Positions 1 through 7,409 of a DNA stretch of 17,542 nucleotides are shown piece by piece. Made by a program: the position numbers and the translations under genes. The notes under the pieces were generated by a model, which saw nothing but the letters and a program-made list of their open reading frames with translations, did no database searches and had not been told where the DNA came from. This DNA is from Akkermansia sp. (GTDB taxonomy: Bacteria; Verrucomicrobiota; Verrucomicrobiia; Verrucomicrobiales; Akkermansiaceae), in contig JAIFNK010000073.1 of NCBI GenBank assembly GCA_020047775.1, positions 1 to 17,542 on the forward strand, written 5' to 3'. How positions within the stretch are numbered: the stretch's first letter is position 1; the number at the start of each line of letters is the position of its first letter.

Positions 1-1119
1 GGAGATTCTGAGAATATTGGTACTGTACTGCAGCACCCAGCCGCAGGTATTGCTGCTGGTACATTGTTGCTTCCAGAGCACATCAAAAAGCTTAATGGAC
101 AAAAGATAGTTGTGCGCTCACCTACTACTTGCCAGGCGCACTCAGGACTTTGTGCTAAGTGCTCAGGTGTCCGAGAAACAGGACAGTTACCAGCAATTGG
201 TGATAATATTGGAACAGCGACATCAATGGTGTTGGGCGAACGATTGAGCCAGACCGCCTTAGGGACAAAGCACCAAACTGGTATTGGTTCTCAAAAAGCT
301 TATACTTTCAAAGACGTAGAACGTCTCTTTGAGATGCCTAAAGATGACACAGAGACAGCTGCTATTGCTAAAACAGATGGCATGGTGAAGTCCATTAAAC
401 CAGCGCCTGCTGGCGGTTTCTTCGTACATGTAAATGATCAAGAGCACTGGATACCTACAAGAGAAGACGCTATTGTAAAAGAAGGCGATGTAGTAGAAGC
501 AGGGGATGTGCTCTCTAAGGGCGTCCCCAACCCAGCAGAGATGGCTGTACATCGCGGTATTGGTGATACGCGTCAAGAGTTCATCAAAGGACTACGTACA
601 GTTGCTGCTAAAGCGACTACAAGGCGCAATGCTGAAGTTATCGCACGCGCTATGGTTAGTCATGTACAGGTCACAGATCCAGACGGTGTAAACGGGCATC
701 TCCCTGGGGAGATCGTCAAGTACGATGATCTTGTGCGTGATTATCAGCCAAGGGAAGGTTCTAAGCTTACGCCGCTTACACATGCCTACGGCAGGTACCT
801 GGAACAACCAGCGCTTCACTATTCTATTGGTACCAAGGTTAATAACCGGGTGATCAAAACATTCAAAGAACACGGTGTGAACACTGTACTGACACATGAG
901 AAGACACCAGGCTTTGAGCCGCATGTAAGCCGTATGTATGAGCACTCTCAGCTTGATCCTGACTGGATGACACGCCTTGGCGGCTACCATCTTGAAGCAG
1001 GTTTCTTGAAGGGTGTGCATAAAGGTGACATATCTGAGACGAACAGCACGTCCTACATTCCTGCCCTAGCTAAAGGGGTAGGTTTTGGTGATAAAGTTGA
1101 AACTACAGGAAAATATTGA
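1..1119 (+). CDS. RNA polymerase beta-prime-like subunit, C-terminal part (5' end outside window)
   Basis: The frame is open from base 1, so only the last 372 residues are visible. They align by eye with the C-terminal third of bacterial RpoC. A zinc-site remnant CQAHSGLCAKC (nt 130-162) matches three of the four cysteines of the second RpoC zinc site. It is followed by an IG..IG block and GERLSQTALGTKHQTG (nt 235-282), which matches the first trigger-loop helix GEPGTQLTMRTFHTGG. The catalytic-loop His (nt 271-273) and the Gln are kept, but the usual Met-Arg pair reads Leu-Gly. DVERLFEMP then matches the RpoC second trigger helix (PRVADLFEA), and a segment with EGDVVEAGDVLSKG matches EGERVERGDVISDG. 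The RpoC insertion found in E. coli is absent. The active-site DFDGD motif would lie upstream. The subunit presumably transcribes phage genes. Its position directly before virion genes on the same strand argues for a phage gene and against host rpoC. Confidence 0.85.
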   Translation, partial: GDSENIGTVLQHPAAGIAAGTLLLPEHIKKLNGQKIVVRSPTTCQAHSGLCAKCSGVRETGQLPAIGDNIGTATSMVLGERLSQTALGTKHQTGIGSQKAYTFKDVERLFEMPKDDTETAAIAKTDGMVKSIKPAPAGGFFVHVNDQEHWIPTREDAIVKEGDVVEAGDVLSKGVPNPAEMAVHRGIGDTRQEFIKGLRTVAAKATTRRNAEVIARAMVSHVQVTDPDGVNGHLPGEIVKYDDLVRDYQPREGSKLTPLTHAYGRYLEQPALHYSIGTKVNNRVIKTFKEHGVNTVLTHEKTPGFEPHVSRMYEHSQLDPDWMTRLGGYHLEAGFLKGVHKGDISETNSTSYIPALAKGVGFGDKVETTGKY

Positions 1120-1193
1120 CAAACTTAAAACACTATAGTAGTTTGCTAAGTGTGATTGAGTTTCCTCGTACTGTACGAGAATAGGAGATAGCG
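1120..1193 (+). promoter_or_regulatory. 74-nt leader between RNAP and the 717-aa gene
   Basis: It holds a perfect TTGACA at 1116-1121, overlapping the RNAP stop codon, but no convincing -10 box at 16-18 nt, so a sigma70-type promoter is only a weak possibility. The palindrome CTCGTACTGTACGAG (1165-1179) follows, then the ribosome binding site AGGAGA at 1183-1188. The arrangement suggests a regulated start of the head operon, but I cannot place a transcription start. Confidence 0.35.
1165..1179. repeat. Palindrome copy 1 (CTCGTACTGTACGAG)
   Basis: A perfect 7+1+7 inverted repeat, intergenic, ending 14 nt before the ATG of the 717-aa gene and 3 nt before its Shine-Dalgarno sequence. As RNA it could fold as a 5-bp stem (CUCGU/ACGAG) with the loop ACUGU. 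It is one of five related sites in the window. All five are followed by A. Confidence 0.85.
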
Positions 1194-3347
1194 ATGCCAG
1201 ATCAAGATTTTGAGAAAGCGTTTTCAACGCTTGCGTATTCTGAGTTACAACAGAAAGCCCCTGGGCTTAGCAAGTATCTCATTGGTTTCCAATTGATGAA
1301 AAAGAACGACAACAACGACTCTCATGCTGTTGGCATCTTTGGATTTAAGGTTGGTGAGCAGTGGTACTACGCTCCTGTGTTCTGGCTGAACGGTAGACTT
1401 AAAGGCTTTGACCTGCTGTATGTTGTGTCTCAAGACCTATTCGTACCTCTGCAGGAAAGCTGGGTCAACTACATCACTAACCGCAAAGCATATGTGATGG
1501 GTAAGAATGAACCACGCACACCTTCTCAGCTGGGTATCAGTTCTCCTGACTTCAACATTTTCCGTCGTTCACCACTCATGAAGAATGCTTCTGAGAACCG
1601 TGTGAACATGCTGGATACGCTCAAGAAGATGCCTGCTAACTACACAGCAGGTCTGCTTAAAGCTATGGAAGGCAACACTAAGTTTGCTGAAGCTGTGTAT
1701 CACTTCTATGAGCCAAGTGAAATTCTAAGTGTTGTAGACCATGTCAAAGGGCAGGCGATGTTTAAGAGCGCTGCGCCTAAGTTCTATGTCTCTAATCCTT
1801 CCCAAGAAGTCAAGATCAAGTATGACGTAACAAGCAATCATGACGGCGTTGATTCTTTCACGCCCATGACTACAGAGCAGAAAGAAAAACTTATTCAGGG
1901 TGAGCCGTATGTTGAAGACTATCGCAAACCTGAAACACTTTCTGAAGTGTATGAGAACCCAGAATACAACAAAGTCTGGCAGAACCCCACAGAAGGTGGT
2001 TTGTGGAACGTTGTGCTAGACAGCGGTAAAGTATCCAAGTGCATGGTTATCAATAGTCCTAAGGCTATTGGCAAAACACGCACTAAGCCAGTGTTTGCTA
2101 CAGTGATTGATCTCGAAAGCAAAGATATGATTAACGCGCCTTTACGCGCTGTGTTTGCCAAAGATCATCTGGATATGACATTGTGGCAGAAGACCTACGA
2201 TGGATTCAGTGATGCGAACAAACTTGCAGTAGGTGACATTGCTGCGCTTGTGAGTGACAACAAAGAAGGTACACTTGTCTTCATCGTTAAAGAAGCCACT
2301 AAGCAGACCAATGGCTGTATGCTGTACAAAGTGTGTCCGCACTCCCAGTTTACTTCCTTACAGGAAACCAAGCCAGAAGGTCTCAGCTACAGGAACCCTG
2401 GTCGTTTGAGCAGCAATGAGTACGTTGAGTATGACTTTGATTCTTATGACGCTGGCCACTACATCAAGATTGTACCTGAACCTGCTCGTATGGCTACTGT
2501 CCGTGAGACACTGATTGTTGGCCAAGATCGCTGCAAGGCTATTAAACTCGGCACAGCGTACGCAGGTGACGGTTATAAAGATAAGGGTGACTTCTCCGAT
2601 TGGAAGAAAGAACACAAGCTCAAGTTGGCGTCTATTGAGTCTATTGATATGGCTATTCGCAACAGTGGTATGCGTAGGCTTGCTTTGTCTAAGAGCGCTA
2701 GCGGCAAGTATATCGTTACAACTGACAAGACCAAGAAAGAGATGTTGTTTAAGTCTGCGTTTGAGCACCTGCTCAAGAATGTACGGCTTAGTGAGCAGGC
2801 CACAAAGACGCTACTTAAGCGCGCTTCTGTAGAAAAGATCACTGTACTCGTCAAAACAGCTGCGCCTTTCTTCAATGCGCCTGGCGCGACGTTTGACAGT
2901 TTCTACAATTCTCCTGTGCAAGTGCCGTGGGAAAATGTCGACAAGATTCCTTCTCAGCTAGCAGATCGTTCTGCTCTGCGTGAAGAGACGTTGCACCCTG
3001 TTGATGACAGAGCGCAGTCTGCTGCTGTACAGGCCGCCAATAACGGTCAGAAGGACATCTTTGATGTTTCTGTGCTTATGGGGCTTGTTCGCAATAACGC
3101 TGCAGATGATCTTATCTCTGAGTATGTGAAAGATGTGATTGTCGGCAACGACCGTATTGGGCGTATCTTGTTCCTATACTATTGGCACTTCGATGACTTT
3201 GTAGAGAAGTATGGTGACAGCGATATGATGGAACTTGAGGATCTACTGCGTGATACATTCAAGAGCACAGGTGATCTCGTCCTCTTCTTGAAGAAGAAGA
3301 GCGTTGAGCCTGATGCTGTTGCCACTAATGCGGTGGTTGACCTGTAA
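1194..3347 (+). CDS. Large conserved phage protein, probable virion/internal protein (717 aa), function unknown
   Basis: ATG is preceded by AGGAGA at 1183-1188. I do not recognise a named family. The N-terminal 130 residues are aromatic-rich, with a block reading YYAPVFWLNGRLKGFDLLY, then QDLFVPLQESWVNYI. The C-terminal ~90 residues (from about residue 624) form a charged helical block including GNDRIGRILFLYYW and MELEDLLRDTF, which looks like a compact conserved domain. Between them are KxA motifs (MFKSA, LSKSA, LFKSA, LLKRA, LVKTA) shared with other head proteins of this window. No signal peptide or clear membrane segment is seen. The last base of its stop is the first base of the next ATG (TAATG). 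A portal protein would be expected in this part of a head module, but nothing in the sequence supports calling this a portal. A structural or internal head role is inferred from context and the motif. Confidence 0.6.
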   Translation: MPDQDFEKAFSTLAYSELQQKAPGLSKYLIGFQLMKKNDNNDSHAVGIFGFKVGEQWYYAPVFWLNGRLKGFDLLYVVSQDLFVPLQESWVNYITNRKAYVMGKNEPRTPSQLGISSPDFNIFRRSPLMKNASENRVNMLDTLKKMPANYTAGLLKAMEGNTKFAEAVYHFYEPSEILSVVDHVKGQAMFKSAAPKFYVSNPSQEVKIKYDVTSNHDGVDSFTPMTTEQKEKLIQGEPYVEDYRKPETLSEVYENPEYNKVWQNPTEGGLWNVVLDSGKVSKCMVINSPKAIGKTRTKPVFATVIDLESKDMINAPLRAVFAKDHLDMTLWQKTYDGFSDANKLAVGDIAALVSDNKEGTLVFIVKEATKQTNGCMLYKVCPHSQFTSLQETKPEGLSYRNPGRLSSNEYVEYDFDSYDAGHYIKIVPEPARMATVRETLIVGQDRCKAIKLGTAYAGDGYKDKGDFSDWKKEHKLKLASIESIDMAIRNSGMRRLALSKSASGKYIVTTDKTKKEMLFKSAFEHLLKNVRLSEQATKTLLKRASVEKITVLVKTAAPFFNAPGATFDSFYNSPVQVPWENVDKIPSQLADRSALREETLHPVDDRAQSAAVQAANNGQKDIFDVSVLMGLVRNNAADDLISEYVKDVIVGNDRIGRILFLYYWHFDDFVEKYGDSDMMELEDLLRDTFKSTGDLVLFLKKKSVEPDAVATNAVVDL

Positions 3348-3541
3348 TGTTTGCCTATGAGCTTGGTAAAACTGCTGCGCTCTCTCCAGTACCTGGTGCT
3401 ATGCCACCAGGTACTACTGGGCAGTTTAAACCAGGCTTGTTTAATCAGATGCCTATGAAGCGGACACTACCAGAGAAGCCCGCTGCAAAGAAAACTGGCC
3501 CTTCTAAGTTTGATGCTTTTATGCGGCCACAGGAAACCTAA
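3347..3541 (+). CDS. Small hypothetical protein, 64 aa
   Basis: It starts at the ATG of a TAATG overlap with the preceding gene, with no strong Shine-Dalgarno of its own, so it is probably translationally coupled. The product is basic and rich in Pro, Gly and Lys, begins MFAYELGKTAALSP and contains PVPGAMPPGTTGQF. LGKTA at residues 6-10 is one more copy of the KxA motif seen in the head proteins around it. The Pro/Gly segment is encoded by a strong 11-bp hairpin (3388-3415). No function is recognised; a small internal head or core peptide is possible. The next gene starts 5 nt after its stop. Confidence 0.6.
   Translation: MFAYELGKTAALSPVPGAMPPGTTGQFKPGLFNQMPMKRTLPEKPAAKKTGPSKFDAFMRPQET
3388..3415 (+). 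other. 11-bp hairpin inside the 64-aa gene
   Basis: AGTACCTGGTG (3388-3398) and CACCAGGTACT (3405-3415) are perfect inverted repeats around the 6-nt loop CTATGC. No T-run follows, so this is not an intrinsic terminator. It could pause ribosomes, affect coupling to the next gene, or simply reflect the Pro-Gly codons on both sides. Confidence 0.6.
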
Positions 3542-3546
3542 GTAAA

Positions 3547-4440
3547 ATGGCTTATGATCTTGAGAAGTATCAGAATCCTTTAGACGTACTGCACTGGCGC
3601 TGGCAGACAGCGCGTGCTGCGTTAGATTCTGATAAAGCACCTTCTCGTGATGCAGATCCATACGTATGGCAAGCCTGGCGATTCATGAAAGAGTATAGAA
3701 CTTGTATCAACGATAATGACGCCATCTCAGTCTCACTTAAATACAAGCTAGTCAGTGACGCGTATGGCTGGTATAACAGTCGTAGTGGTTACAAGAACTA
3801 CATAGAAGCGCTTTCACTTTGTGATGATATTTCTTTTGAAGAAGAAGCAGACTTGCTTGGTATAGACAAGAAGACGCTTGAGTTCTACGAAGCGTTGTTC
3901 TTTGACATACGCCCCAAGAAAAGCAATAAGACATGGTTAGCAACACACATCATTGAGCCCTCGCAGTTAGAAGCCATGAACGGTAATGTGAGTGCTGTGT
4001 TCTCTTGGAAATTGTTTGCTATCTATGGTGGCGTTGACGTTGTTAGAGCCGCGTGGGCTTACTCTCAGCAGTCTAGTAAAGTATCTGACTTCCATAGAGC
4101 AGCTGGGTTCTCTCAGCTTGTCAAGAACTACGGGTTAGCTCAGTACTTCAGACCTGTGAACAAGTATACTGCGCCTGAGATCACAGACGCTATGCTAAAG
4201 ACACATGATCTTGAGCTTAAGCGTGAAGCCTTGAACAATCAGAAGGCTATGCAAGCAGAAAATTCGAATATACTTGCAAACGTACTTGGTAGCGTTAAAT
4301 TCACGATACCTGCGCATATTGAAGATTTGTCGCAGCTTGAAGAGTTAGACGCAAGAGAACCTCGACTGATTGACGTGCTAGAGCCTCCCACAGAGGTGAA
4401 GCCACTTTCTATAAAGGATAAAGCAGATGTCAGATCTTAA
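3547..4440 (+). CDS. Helix-turn-helix-like phage protein, 297 aa
   Basis: ATG is preceded by AGGAAA at 3531-3536, a rather long 10-nt spacing. The protein is Trp/Tyr-rich in its first 90 residues. Around residues 94-122 it carries a segment typical of a helix-turn-helix: SFEEEADLLGIDKKTLEFYE, in which an E-x-ADLLGI helix and a KKTLEFYE recognition-like helix flank a Gly-Ile turn, followed by ALFFDIRPK. DNA or RNA binding is therefore possible: a small-terminase-like, packaging or regulatory role could fit, but none is proven. The C-terminal third is charged and probably helical. Unlike its neighbours it contains no hydrophobic-x-Lys-x-Ala motif, so it may not be a maturation substrate. Its 3' end overlaps the next gene by 14 nt. 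Confidence 0.6.
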   Translation: MAYDLEKYQNPLDVLHWRWQTARAALDSDKAPSRDADPYVWQAWRFMKEYRTCINDNDAISVSLKYKLVSDAYGWYNSRSGYKNYIEALSLCDDISFEEEADLLGIDKKTLEFYEALFFDIRPKKSNKTWLATHIIEPSQLEAMNGNVSAVFSWKLFAIYGGVDVVRAAWAYSQQSSKVSDFHRAAGFSQLVKNYGLAQYFRPVNKYTAPEITDAMLKTHDLELKREALNNQKAMQAENSNILANVLGSVKFTIPAHIEDLSQLEELDAREPRLIDVLEPPTEVKPLSIKDKADVRS

Positions 4441-6055
4441 GCTTATTTCTCCTGCACAAGAGGCTTCTCTTAAGTCAGCTCTCGTGTCAGCTATTGAAGA
4501 GACCAACGCTGGTGCTGATCCTGATATGGCGATTGCCAAACACGCAAGCGCCAATGGATTCAACGCTGAGTTTGGCCGTCGTATGTCTGAGGCGTTCAAT
4601 GCGTCTAAGACATTGAATCACCTAAAGACAACTGAAGGTGAGAAGCGCGCGGAGACATTCACTCTGTCAGATCCTGACAAGGTCGTACTGCTCATGTACA
4701 AGCCAGAGCTTGCTAAAGAAGCTTCTGTTGTAAGTGCTGAAGGAAATACGCTTGACTTCAACTTTAATAAATATGAGCCAAAAGCACCTTTAGTTAAGTC
4801 GGCTTCAGCAGTTACGTCAAAAATCAATGAACGTCCTGTACCCCTTCGTACCGTACGAGATGCTCAGGGGCTGCTTGAAAAGCTTTCGCATGACAAGCGT
4901 AGTTTGTCCATTGATCTTCAGGCTTACAAGATGAAGACAGCATCTGCTGCCAAAGCGCTTGCTTTGTCTTTCCGCATTCCTGGTTCTGATACCTTTGATG
5001 AAGTTGAGAAGCGTGTAGTTGCTACTTATGGTAGCATGGGTAAGCAGGCTATGGACTTTGTTTGGCAGCTTGATAACTTTCCTAAGTGGGGCGAGAAGCG
5101 TGCTGAGGAACAGACTACTCGTATTCTGTTGATGGGTAAGACCACTCAGTACAAGCAGGCTGCTGAGTATGTTGAGTTTCTTTCTAAGAGTGCGGATGCG
5201 CAGGCTACGCTGATGGAGTTTGAGAAGAAAGCTGAAGCTGTACGCGCATATATCAATGCGCAGCTTGAGAAAGTTGGAGCTGGTGGCAAAGGAGGTCCTG
5301 GTGGACAGAGTGGTACTAGCGCTCCAAATAAAACTGCTCCATCGGATGCAGATAGGCTGCTGGCCAAGATGGGGCCCTCTAAGCCGACTGGTAGTAACGC
5401 TAAAGCTGAACTGTCTGCGCTTGGCGGAGCATCTCACATTGTTGACACAGCGCGTATTAAAGCGCTTGATCCTACCTTGCTTAGCGGACTTGGCATTGAT
5501 GATACAAATCCAATGGCAGGTGTTAACGAGGCGGCTGCCAAGCAGCTCAGCCACTCGCTTGCTGATTCTGGTGTAAGTGAGGATGTACTCAATAGCATGG
5601 TGCGTGCTCAGAAGGGGCAGCAGTATGAAGACCTTCTGCGTTCACAGGCTAAAGACGATGATGCTGGTACAGCGGCTCTCTTTGGTCACTTGATGGAAGG
5701 CAAAGTGCCTTTCACTCCATCTTGGCTCACGGATATGATTAGTGACAAAGAGCCGAATGTTAAGCCTTTGATTTCTCCTGAGCATGAAGCAGATATTCGT
5801 GGAATCAAGATGCAGACGATGGCTAATGATATGATCTCTAATGATCCTGTGTTGAGCGCGTATGCTCCTTCTGATGTATTTAACGTTATCAACCAAATCT
5901 CTGAGATCGCCCCATCTTTGTCTACGAATCCTCTGTTGATGAAAAATATGACAGCGCGTATTCTGCAGCAGGGTGGGCATATTGATCCATCTGAACTGCA
6001 GCAGTTACTCAAGACAGAAGAGAGCAGTCGTAAATTGGCAATCAAAGGATATTAA
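4427..6055 (+). CDS. Probable internal head/core protein, Ala-Lys-rich, 542 aa
   Basis: ATG follows AAAGGATA at 4413-4420 and overlaps the previous gene by 14 nt. The product is mostly helical and rich in Ala, Lys and Ser. The first ~270 residues carry at least seven copies of the hydrophobic-x-Lys-x-Ala motif (IAKHA 36-40, LAKEA 95-99, LVKSA 122-126, MGKQA 204-208, YKQA, LSKSA 252-256, FEKKA 265-269). A Gly/Ser/Pro-rich linker at about 284-305 (GAGGKGGPGGQSG) separates this from a C-terminal region that lacks the motif. A palindrome copy lies inside the gene and encodes RTVR. It sits directly before the head protease gene, the usual place for a core, internal or scaffold-like protein, and the dense candidate cleavage sites fit one degraded or trimmed during maturation. 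The role is inferred; the family is not named. Confidence 0.6.
   Translation: MSDLKLISPAQEASLKSALVSAIEETNAGADPDMAIAKHASANGFNAEFGRRMSEAFNASKTLNHLKTTEGEKRAETFTLSDPDKVVLLMYKPELAKEASVVSAEGNTLDFNFNKYEPKAPLVKSASAVTSKINERPVPLRTVRDAQGLLEKLSHDKRSLSIDLQAYKMKTASAAKALALSFRIPGSDTFDEVEKRVVATYGSMGKQAMDFVWQLDNFPKWGEKRAEEQTTRILLMGKTTQYKQAAEYVEFLSKSADAQATLMEFEKKAEAVRAYINAQLEKVGAGGKGGPGGQSGTSAPNKTAPSDADRLLAKMGPSKPTGSNAKAELSALGGASHIVDTARIKALDPTLLSGLGIDDTNPMAGVNEAAAKQLSHSLADSGVSEDVLNSMVRAQKGQQYEDLLRSQAKDDDAGTAALFGHLMEGKVPFTPSWLTDMISDKEPNVKPLISPEHEADIRGIKMQTMANDMISNDPVLSAYAPSDVFNVINQISEIAPSLSTNPLLMKNMTARILQQGGHIDPSELQQLLKTEESSRKLAIKGY
4846..4858. repeat. Palindrome copy 2 (TCGTACCGTACGA), inside the 542-aa gene
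   Basis: A 6+1+6 perfect core. The outer pair of the 15-mer is T4845/G4859, a mismatch in DNA but a possible G-U wobble in RNA. It is read in the gene as CTT-CGT-ACC-GTA-CGA (LRTVR), a different codon phase from the other in-gene copies. The base after it is again A. Confidence 0.65.
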
Positions 6056-6056
6056 G

Positions 6057-7397
6057 ATGATTAAGATCATTGATCCTGCTGGCTTTAATTTTGATCAGCC
6101 GATTACATCTCTTGTGGAAGTACACAGCAAGGGTGTAGAGGCTGGTTGGATGCGTAAGACTGCTGCTGTGCTTACCAAAGAACTCTCAGAGATACGCCCT
6201 GAGACTGGTAAGACGTTTATGCACGTGATTGCTCTTGGTGATAGCGAGACGTACTCTGCTAATCGTAATGGCGATATGTTTCCTAAAGAAGCTAACGTTA
6301 AGTATCACCCAACATTTGTTAAGTATGCTAAGTTCTTCAAGAACCACAAAAATAAGCCTGAACGTGGAGACCCATCGTATGGTACTGTGAAGGCCGCTGC
6401 ATACAATCCAGATATGCACCGCGTTGAACTTATCATCGCAATTGATAATGCAAAAGCGCCCGATACCATTGAAAAAATTGCTTCTGGAAAAGACATCCCA
6501 GTTAGTATGGCGTGCCGAGTTCCGGCGGATTTTTGTAATATTTGTTTACATCCTTCTAAGACAACCTCTGAATACTGTGATCATCTTAAGAAGCACGCCA
6601 CACAGATTCTTTCGGATGGTCGTGTAGTAGGCATGATCAATCGTGAACCTACTTTCTTTGATATCTCTGAAGTCTGGCGACCTGCTGATCGTATTGCTTA
6701 TTCTCTGCGTAAAGTAGCGTCTGCTGCTCCTGCCATCTTCAGTGCAGATCTTGCGCAGCAGTACAACGTAACAGCGCCGATGCTGATAGAGTCTCCTACA
6801 TATCAGCGTCGTTACGATCTTCTTCAGAAGCTCGCTGCTCTTGAACAATCTCTTGTTCAGGACATGCGAGTCAATCCAAGTCTTCGTACTATTTCTTTAG
6901 CTATCAAACAACCTATCGGTCTTGATAAGCAGGCGAGTTCAAATGAAATAGGTTCTTTGTTCAACATGTTGAAAGCTTCTAGCGTATCTTTAACACCTGA
7001 AGATTTCTTCAAGACTGTATGTGGCAAACGCTATGTTGAGATCGAACGCTACATGCCTTCTATGAAGTCTGCTGCTGCAACAATGTTTACTGACGCTCTG
7101 AAAAATGCTGAAGAAATTATTCATGCGTCAGAAAATTATGAAACAGCTGTTGACAAACCCCTATCACATGATGTAAAAGCGATTATTAAGGATGCGGTAT
7201 CTAAGGCTTCCTTAAATGGACAGATGAATAGAAAAGTGATAGACGCAACGCTCCAGAAGACGGCAAGTCTCGTACAGTACGAGAAATCAACCCCGCAAGG
7301 AAAAGCGTTAGCGCAAGAGTACGCAGCTTACAAGCTGGCGCTACTAGATGGCTCAAACGCTTACACTGCTCAAATGAGTATTCTGCAAAACCTTTAA
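6057..7397 (+). CDS. Head (prohead) maturation protease, 446 aa
   Basis: I choose the ATG at 6057, one base after the previous stop and 7 nt after AAAGGA (6044-6049); an upstream in-frame GTG at 5973 lies inside the preceding gene and has no support. The first ~225 residues fit the phage head-protease fold: ETYSANRNGDMF (64-75), KNHKNK with candidate catalytic His97, DIPVSMACR with candidate nucleophile Ser150, and FFDISEVWRPADRIA (200-214), equivalent to the EvSlV.xPA block that ends HK97-type proteases. An insertion C153, C160, C163, C174, H176 looks like a zinc site. It cleaves scaffold, core and capsid N-termini inside the prohead. The C-terminal ~220 residues are helical with repeated KxA motifs (LRKVA, LQKLA, LDKQA, LQKTA), possibly a self-cleaved tail. 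I recognise the protease domain well; the catalytic acid is not assigned. Confidence 0.82.
   Translation: MIKIIDPAGFNFDQPITSLVEVHSKGVEAGWMRKTAAVLTKELSEIRPETGKTFMHVIALGDSETYSANRNGDMFPKEANVKYHPTFVKYAKFFKNHKNKPERGDPSYGTVKAAAYNPDMHRVELIIAIDNAKAPDTIEKIASGKDIPVSMACRVPADFCNICLHPSKTTSEYCDHLKKHATQILSDGRVVGMINREPTFFDISEVWRPADRIAYSLRKVASAAPAIFSADLAQQYNVTAPMLIESPTYQRRYDLLQKLAALEQSLVQDMRVNPSLRTISLAIKQPIGLDKQASSNEIGSLFNMLKASSVSLTPEDFFKTVCGKRYVEIERYMPSMKSAAATMFTDALKNAEEIIHASENYETAVDKPLSHDVKAIIKDAVSKASLNGQMNRKVIDATLQKTASLVQYEKSTPQGKALAQEYAAYKLALLDGSNAYTAQMSILQNL
7268..7284. repeat. Palindrome copy 3 (TCTCGTACAGTACGAGA), inside the protease gene
   Basis: This is the longest copy, 8+1+8. It lies near the 3' end of the protease gene, 125 nt before the ATG of the 393-aa gene. 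It is read as CTC-GTA-CAG-TAC-GAG (LVQYE, residues 405-409), directly after the LQKTAS motif. Confidence 0.85.
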
Positions 7398-7409
7398 AGG
7401 AGATTTACG

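Noticed and set aside
1116..1144. Possible sigma70 promoter with TTGACA at 1116-1121
   Set aside because: There is no acceptable -10 box at 16-18 nt; TATAGT at 1134-1139 is only 12 nt away. It is mentioned under the leader but not called.
5220..5576. Several plus-strand alternative-frame ORFs, such as 5220-5576 and 8248-8598
   Set aside because: They overlap well-supported genes in another frame, lack ribosome binding sites, and have Leu/Arg-rich compositions typical of frame-shifted reading.
5973..6056. Upstream GTG start giving a 28-residue longer protease
   Set aside because: It lies inside the preceding gene in another frame and has no ribosome binding site, whereas ATG 6057 has AAAGGA at good spacing.
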